Source: Neptunomonas sp. (GTDB lineage Bacteria > Pseudomonadota > Gammaproteobacteria > Pseudomonadales > Balneatricaceae). From it: 37,751 nucleotides of DNA. The stretch is from assembly GCF_016744175.1 (NCBI RefSeq), contig NZ_JADGEV010000040.1, positions 1 through 37,751 of the forward strand. Reading direction: 5' to 3'. The translations under genes and the position numbers were made by a program. Positions 32,971 to 37,751 of this stretch are shown in pieces. The notes under the pieces are model-generated. The model did no database searches and had not been told where the DNA came from. It worked only from the letters and a program-made list of their open reading frames with translations. Every line of letters begins with the position of its first letter. Position 1 is the stretch's first letter.

Positions 32971-35900
32971 TCAATGCAAATCTTGTAAACGTCGAACTAC
33001 TTTCTCTTCACCATACTCAAGCGCCATAGTCACCGCTTCTGCTCCGGCAAGAGTTGTAGTGTAAGGGACCTTATGCTGTAACGCACTACGACGAATTTCC
33101 GCCGAATCAGCTGTTGCTTTACGGCCTTCGGTGGTATTCACAACATAAGCAATGTCGCCATTCTTTATCATATCAATAATGTTTGGACGACCTTCGGTCA
33201 CCTTATTGACAACATCAACAGGTAAACCATGATCTTTCAAGAAAGCCGCCGTACCGCCAGTAGCCACTAGCGAGAAGCCAAGAGCAAGCATTGACTTAGC
33301 AACAGGCACTGCACCTTCTTTATCAACATTACGTACAGAGATAAAAGCTTTTCCTGACTGCGGCATTTTCTCACCAGCACCAATCATGGCTTTCATAAAT
33401 GCTTCACCGAAAGTTTCTCCGGTCCCCATTACTTCACCCGTAGACTTCATCTCAGGAGAAAGAACAGGATCAACGCCTTGAAACTTATTAAACGGGAACA
33501 CAGCTTCTTTCACATGGAAGTATTCAGGAACTATTTCTTCTGTAAAACCGGTCTCTGAGAGCTTTTTACCAATCATGACTAAAGCAGCCACCTTAGCTAA
33601 AGAAACACCGATACACTTAGATACAAAAGGAACTGTTCGGGATGCACGAGGGTTTACCTCAATCACATAAATCTCACCATCCTGATATGCTAACTGTGTA
33701 TTCATCAAGCCAACAACACCTAACTCAAGTGCCATTCTCTTAACTTGATCACGCATCTCATCCTGAACATCTTTAGGAAGGTTGTAAGGAGGAAATGAGC
33801 AAGCAGAGTCGCCAGAATGCACACCTGCCTGTTCAATATGCTGCATAATCGCACCAATAACGACTGTTTCGCCGTCACATATAGCATCTATATCTACTTC
33901 AATAGCTGCATTTAGGAAGTGATCAAGCAGTACTGGCGCCTCATTAGAAACCTGAACGGCTTCTTTCATGTAACGACGTAACTCAGATTCTTTATAAACA
34001 ATCTCCATTGCCCGGCCACCCAATACATAAGAAGGGCGAACAACCAGAGGGTAACCAATTTTTTCTGCTTCAATAACCGCTTGCTCAAGCGAGCGAACAG
34101 TTGAATTTTCAGGCTGCTTCAAACCAAGACGCTGCAACATTTGCTGGAACTGCTCACGGTCTTCAGCGCGATCAATTGCTTCAGGAGACGTACCTATAAT
34201 AGGCACACCGGCTTGCTCCAGAGCTACTGCAAGTTTTAACGGTGTTTGACCACCAAACTGAACAATAACGCCTTTAGGTTTCTCTACATGGACAATTTCC
34301 AACACATCTTCAAGCGTAATTGGCTCAAAGAATAGACGGTCGGATGTATCGTAGTCGGTAGATACAGTTTCTGGATTACAGTTAACCATAATAGTTTCAT
34401 AGCCAGCTTCACGCGCGGCAAGTGCTGCATGTACACAGCAATAATCAAACTCAATACCTTGGCCGATACGGTTAGGGCCGCCACCAATAACCATGATTTT
34501 TTCACGATCCGATGGATTAGCTTCACACTCTTCTTCATAAGTTGAATACATGTAAGCAGTATCAGTCGCGAACTCAGCTGCGCAAGTATCTACGCGCTTA
34601 AAGACGGGACGAATATTCAAATTATGACGATGTTTACGGAACTGTTTCTCACTTACACCTAAGAGCGTCGCTAAACGCGCATCAGAGAAGCCCTTACGCT
34701 TCAAACGGTAGACTTTGTCTGTATCAAGCTCAGTCAACGCCATTTTTGAAACGCGCTGTTCGTCTTGAATAAGGTCTTCAATCTGCACCAAGAACCACGG
34801 ATCAATACCAGAAATGCTGTACAGCTCTTCAACTGTCATACCCATACGGAACGCATCACCTAGATACCAAAGGCGCTCTGCGCCAGGCTGCTTCATTTCT
34901 CGAACGATATCAGAACGCGCATCTTCACTATCGAGGTCAACGATAGGGTCAAAACCTGTAGCGCCAACCTCAAGGCCACGAATGGCTTTTTGCAAAGACT
35001 CTTGTTGTGTACGGCCAATAGCCATTACTTCACCGACAGATTTCATCTGAGTGGTAAGTCGGTCATTAGCTTGCGGGAATTTTTCAAATGTGAAACGAGG
35101 AATCTTCGTAACAACATAATCAATAGCCGGCTCGAAAGACGCTGGGGTCGCTCCCCCAGTAATATCATTCTGTAGCTCATCCAGTGTATAGCCGATAGCT
35201 AATTTAGCAGCCACTTTTGCAATAGGGAAGCCCGTCGCCTTTGATGCCAAAGCTGAAGAGCGAGAAACGCGTGGATTCATCTCGATGACAACCATACGGC
35301 CATCTTCCGGATTAACGCCAAATTGCACGTTAGATCCACCCGTTTCAACACCGATCTCACGCAGCACTGCCAAAGAGGCATCTCGCATGATCTGATATTC
35401 TTTATCCGTTAATGTCTGAGCAGGGGCAACGGTAATAGAATCGCCAGTATGCACACCCATTGCATCAAAGTTTTCAATTGCACAGATGATGATGCAGTTA
35501 TCGTTTTTATCACGAACAACCTCCATCTCATATTCTTTCCAACCGATCAACGATTCATCGATCAATAGCTCATTAGTTGGTGAAAGATCCAATCCTCGTT
35601 CACAGATTTCAAGAAACTCTTCCATGTTATAGGCAATACCGCCGCCGCTACCTCCCATCGTAAACGACGGGCGAATAATGCATGGAAAGCCAAGCTGAGC
35701 CTGAACTTGCTGAGCTTCTTCGATGCTGTGGGCAATGGCTGCACGAGGACATTCCAGACCAATTTTTTTCATCGCTTTATCAAAACGAGAGCGGTCTTCT
35801 GCCTTATCGATGGTATCAGCATTTGCTCCGATCATTTCAACACCAAACTTGACCAAAACTCCTTCGCGCTCAAGATCTAAAGCGCAGTTCAGTGCTGTTT

Positions 35901-36177
35901 GTCCACCCATAGTCGGTAACAATGCATCTGGGCGTTCTTTCTCAATAATCTTGGCAACCGTTTCCCAAGTAACAGGCTCGATATATGTTGCATCGGCCAT
36001 TACTGGATCAGTCATAATGGTTGCAGGATTGGAGTTAACCAAAATAACTCGATAGCCTTCTTCACGCAGAGCTTTACACGCTTGCGCACCAGAGTAATCG
36101 AACTCACATGCTTGACCGATAATAATCGGCCCAGCTCCTAAAATCAGTATACTTTTTATATCTGTGCGTTTTGGCAT
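32971..36177 (-). CDS. carB: Carbamoyl-phosphate synthase large subunit
   Basis: CarB makes carbamoyl phosphate from bicarbonate, ATP and ammonia delivered by CarA, for pyrimidines and arginine. The 1068-residue protein (E. coli 1073) has two homologous ATP-grasp halves. Half 1 begins [21 protein letters not shown]. Half 2 begins [20 protein letters not shown]. Both contain E-V-N-P-R-x-S-R, followed by the C-terminal allosteric MGS-like domain ([10 protein letters not shown]). It follows carA after 46 bp with no visible structure between. Confidence 0.98.
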   Translation of the reverse strand: MPKRTDIKSILILGAGPIIIGQACEFDYSGAQACKALREEGYRVILVNSNPATIMTDPVMADATYIEPVTWETVAKIIEKERPDALLPTMGGQTALNCALDLEREGVLVKFGVEMIGANADTIDKAEDRSRFDKAMKKIGLECPRAAIAHSIEEAQQVQAQLGFPCIIRPSFTMGGSGGGIAYNMEEFLEICERGLDLSPTNELLIDESLIGWKEYEMEVVRDKNDNCIIICAIENFDAMGVHTGDSITVAPAQTLTDKEYQIMRDASLAVLREIGVETGGSNVQFGVNPEDGRMVVIEMNPRVSRSSALASKATGFPIAKVAAKLAIGYTLDELQNDITGGATPASFEPAIDYVVTKIPRFTFEKFPQANDRLTTQMKSVGEVMAIGRTQQESLQKAIRGLEVGATGFDPIVDLDSEDARSDIVREMKQPGAERLWYLGDAFRMGMTVEELYSISGIDPWFLVQIEDLIQDEQRVSKMALTELDTDKVYRLKRKGFSDARLATLLGVSEKQFRKHRHNLNIRPVFKRVDTCAAEFATDTAYMYSTYEEECEANPSDREKIMVIGGGPNRIGQGIEFDYCCVHAALAAREAGYETIMVNCNPETVSTDYDTSDRLFFEPITLEDVLEIVHVEKPKGVIVQFGGQTPLKLAVALEQAGVPIIGTSPEAIDRAEDREQFQQMLQRLGLKQPENSTVRSLEQAVIEAEKIGYPLVVRPSYVLGGRAMEIVYKESELRRYMKEAVQVSNEAPVLLDHFLNAAIEVDIDAICDGETVVIGAIMQHIEQAGVHSGDSACSFPPYNLPKDVQDEMRDQVKRMALELGVVGLMNTQLAYQDGEIYVIEVNPRASRTVPFVSKCIGVSLAKVAALVMIGKKLSETGFTEEIVPEYFHVKEAVFPFNKFQGVDPVLSPEMKSTGEVMGTGETFGEAFMKAMIGAGEKMPQSGKAFISVRNVDKEGAVPVAKSMLALGFSLVATGGTAAFLKDHGLPVDVVNKVTEGRPNIIDMIKNGDIAYVVNTTEGRKATADSAEIRRSALQHKVPYTTTLAGAEAVTMALEYGEEKVVRRLQDLH

Positions 36178-36223
36178 TGTATAAACCGGTCGAATCTAAT
36201 TACTTAGCTGATTATCACATCAA

Positions 36224-37360
36224 TCAGGCGTGTTTTCTTTTTCTCATCTCTGTTATGAAACGATCAAACAGAGGTGCTACATCACGTGGACCAGGGCTCG
36301 CCTCAGGATGCCCCTGAAAGCTAAACGCTGTACGGTCTGTACGCTCAATCCCTTGAAGAGATTGATCAAATAGAGACTTATGAGTCGCACGAATCGTATC
36401 AGGCAAACTTGTTTCGTCCACTGCAAAGCCGTGGTTCTGGCTGGTTATCATTACTCGTGTAGTGTCGAGATCCTGTACTGGATGATTCGCACCGTGATGA
36501 CCAAACTTCATTTTGACAGTTTTCGCACCTGAGGCTAAAGCCAACAGCTGATGACCAAGACAGATCCCAAAAACAGGCACATCTGTTTTACATATATCCT
36601 GAATAGCAGAAATAGCATAATCGCAAGGTTCAGGATCACCAGGACCATTGGACAAAAATACACCGTCGGGAGATAAACCAAGCACTTCTGATGCGGGTGT
36701 CTGTGCAGGAACAACGGTTACTCGACAGCCCCTTTCTACCAACATTCGTAAGATATTGCGCTTCACACCAAAATCATAAGCAACAACATGATACGGCTGA
36801 GTGGTAGAGTCCTTTTCTTGATGGCCTTTACCTAACTGCCAAGTAGATGAGTTCCACTCGTACTTCTCCGAAACACTAACTTCTTTAGCTAAGTCCATAC
36901 CTTTTAAACCAGGAAATGCCTTTGCTTGTGTTAATGCAGACTCTTCATCTACAGCACCAGCCATAATGCAGCCGTTGAGACAGCCTTTTTCACGAAGAAT
37001 ACGTGTTAAACGACGCGTGTCAATATCAGCAATTCCGACAATGTTGTGGTCTTTCAAATATTGATCTAGAGTTTTCTGGCTTCTAAAATTACTCGCTACA
37101 AGTGGTAAGTCACGGATTACTAACCCAGATACCCATGTATTAGCTGATTCTTCATCCTCATCATTCGTGCCAACATTACCAACATGTGGATACGTTAATG
37201 TCACTATTTGTCTGCAATAGGAAGGATCTGTCAGAATTTCTTGATAGCCGGTCATTGATGTGTTGAAAACAACTTCACCACTAGATTGACCGTCCGCTCC
37301 AATAGCAATACCCCTGAAAATACTGCCGTCTTCAAGGGCCAGAATGGCTGGTCTTGTCAA
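36224..37360 (-). CDS. carA: Carbamoyl-phosphate synthase small (glutaminase) subunit
   Basis: CarA hydrolyses glutamine and channels ammonia to CarB. The 378-residue protein has the N-terminal CPSase domain ([17 protein letters not shown]) and a class I glutamine amidotransferase domain with nucleophile C267 in G-I-C-L-G-H-Q (C269 in E. coli), [10 protein letters not shown], and the His/Glu of F-Q-G-H-P-E-A. The start is TTG 37360. GGGGAGG five bases upstream is the strongest ribosome-binding site in the neighbourhood, and the N-terminus [11 protein letters not shown] aligns with the E. coli start, so a rare start codon is well supported. The leader contains an intrinsic terminator. Confidence 0.97.
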   Translation of the reverse strand: MTRPAILALEDGSIFRGIAIGADGQSSGEVVFNTSMTGYQEILTDPSYCRQIVTLTYPHVGNVGTNDEDEESANTWVSGLVIRDLPLVASNFRSQKTLDQYLKDHNIVGIADIDTRRLTRILREKGCLNGCIMAGAVDEESALTQAKAFPGLKGMDLAKEVSVSEKYEWNSSTWQLGKGHQEKDSTTQPYHVVAYDFGVKRNILRMLVERGCRVTVVPAQTPASEVLGLSPDGVFLSNGPGDPEPCDYAISAIQDICKTDVPVFGICLGHQLLALASGAKTVKMKFGHHGANHPVQDLDTTRVMITSQNHGFAVDETSLPDTIRATHKSLFDQSLQGIERTDRTAFSFQGHPEASPGPRDVAPLFDRFITEMRKRKHA

Positions 37361-37397
37361 TTGAACCTCCCCGCGTGCGTTGCGAATTTACAGAAAA

Positions 37398-37469
37398 CTA
37401 AATATGACACCTGAAAAAAAACGAGGTGCAACCTCGCTTTAAAACCGGAATTCTTGGTGTTCCCCACAT
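37398..37469 (-). CDS. Candidate leader peptide in the carA leader (hypothetical)
   Basis: A 23-codon open frame from ATG 37469 to TAG 37398-37400 begins M-W-G-T-P-R-I-P and runs straight through the terminator hairpin and its U-tract (F-F-F codons), ending 37 bp before the carA start. This is the geometry of the pyrBI leader peptide of E. coli, where translation close behind polymerase prevents terminator formation. No Shine-Dalgarno is visible before the ATG, and the codons carry no clear Arg or pyrimidine-pathway bias, so translation is doubtful. Confidence 0.25.
   Translation of the reverse strand: MWGTPRIPVLKRGCTSFFFRCHI
37414..37436 (-). terminator. Intrinsic terminator in the carAB leader (possible attenuator)
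   Basis: CGAGGT-GCA-ACCTCG (37422-37436) is followed on the minus strand by eight T (37414-37421). It ends 53 bp before the carA TTG. It could be an attenuator of carAB, or a second terminator for the upstream rRNA operon if the carAB promoter lies in the remaining 53 bp. Confidence 0.85.
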
Positions 37470-37662
37470 ATTGCAGGTAAACGGCGGTATTCTAGTCGAT
37501 CCATTAAGCGCTGTCCATGCTGGCTTAAAAAGACTTCTTCTCCTTAGCCCAAGAAACTTACAAAATATAAAGTGCATTCAAAGTTCAAGGTTAAGATAAT
37601 GACATGCTAGCAAAACGTATTTTATCTTTTATAACCCAGCTTCACATGTACCTTCCAGACAT
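37437..37662 (-). promoter_or_regulatory. Spacer between 5S rRNA terminator and carA leader terminator
   Basis: This 226-bp stretch has no convincing gene. On the minus strand it carries candidate promoter hexamers (TTAACC followed 17 bp later by TTTATA, around 37565-37595) and an isolated AAGGAG at about 37540-37545 with no start codon at proper spacing. A carAB promoter upstream of the attenuator-like hairpin is plausible but not demonstrated. Confidence 0.3.
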
Positions 37663-37694
37663 AAAAAAACCCTGATCACGAAGTGATCAGGGTT
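37663..37694 (-). terminator. rRNA operon terminator downstream of 5S rRNA
   Basis: AACCCTGATCAC-GAA-GTGATCAGGGTT (37668-37694), a perfect 12-bp stem with a 3-base loop, is followed on the minus strand by a run of T. It begins about 10 bp after the 5S 3' end. Confidence 0.95.
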
Positions 37695-37704
37695 CTCTAT
37701 TAAA

Positions 37705-37751
37705 AGCTTGGCGATGACCTACTCTCACATGGGGAGACCCCACACTACCAT
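37705..37751 (-). rRNA. 5S ribosomal RNA, 3' end (cut by window edge)
   Basis: On the minus strand the last 47 bases read ATGGTAGTGTGGGGTCTCCC followed by CATGTGAGAGTAGG and TCATCGCCAAGCT, the conserved 3' third of bacterial 5S rRNA. The exact 3' end is set by analogy and may differ by one or two bases. An rRNA operon therefore lies just outside the window. Confidence 0.95.

Noticed and set aside
37507-37545. AAGGAG followed by ATG and a 4-codon frame upstream of carA (minus strand)
   Set aside because: The spacing between AAGGAG and ATG is about 20 bases and the frame is only four codons; not a credible leader peptide.
37565-37590. Possible ArgR box (TTGAAT-type half-site) in the carA upstream region
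   Set aside because: Only one half-site resembles the consensus; the second half is poor, so an arginine operator cannot be supported.

Overview
The window is a compact bacterial chromosome segment with a core housekeeping gene set and no mobile elements. Gene content and order point to a marine gammaproteobacterium, most likely an Oceanospirillales/Oceanospirillaceae-type organism related to pseudomonads. This is inference from synteny. The order aminotransferase-dksA-cbrA-cbrB-pcnB-folK-panB-panC matches Pseudomonas, except that gluQ is absent between dksA and cbrA. The order carA-carB-greA-yhbY-rlmE-ftsH-folP-glmM-tpiA-secG-tRNA-Leu-tRNA-fMet-rimP-nusA-infB-rbfA-truB-rpsO-pnp is the classical gammaproteobacterial arrangement.

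Left part (1-7311): a TonB-like gene cut by the window edge, whose Pro-Gln linker is encoded by a perfect hexanucleotide repeat; a divergent small Rieske protein; a PLP aminotransferase; dksA; and the CbrA/CbrB two-component system. CbrA is a transporter-kinase hybrid and CbrB is a sigma54 activator. The 456-bp gap between cbrB and pcnB holds the most interesting element. It has a near-consensus sigma54 (-24/-12) promoter preceded by GTAACA/TGTTAC half-sites and followed by a non-coding stretch with four A-rich AANAANAA-type tracts. This is the layout and position of the Pseudomonas Hfq/Crc-titrating sRNA CrcZ.

Middle (7768-16834): pcnB-folK-panB-panC (RNA polyadenylation, folate, pantothenate); a thiolase; a protein of two fused 6-pyruvoyl-tetrahydropterin-synthase-like domains; rsuA-rsmC (16S rRNA modification); and nnrS, whose promoter carries a 23-bp palindrome with the NsrR-operator architecture.

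Right part (16966-37360): almost all on the minus strand. From right to left it holds carAB-greA, then rlmE-ftsH, folP-glmM-tpiA-secG with two tRNAs, the rimP-nusA-infB-rbfA-truB-rpsO-pnp translation/transcription operon, and yhbY divergent from rlmE. Several intrinsic terminators sit inside apparent operons: upstream of rimP, between ftsH and folP, between rpsO and pnp, and in the carA leader. This suggests partial read-through or attenuation. The window ends with the 3' end of a minus-strand 5S rRNA and its terminator, so an rRNA operon lies upstream of carAB.

Several start codons were moved from the longest open frame to an internal codon with a well-placed Shine-Dalgarno sequence; the reason is given in each entry. 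No CRISPR array, prophage, insertion sequence or defence island was seen.
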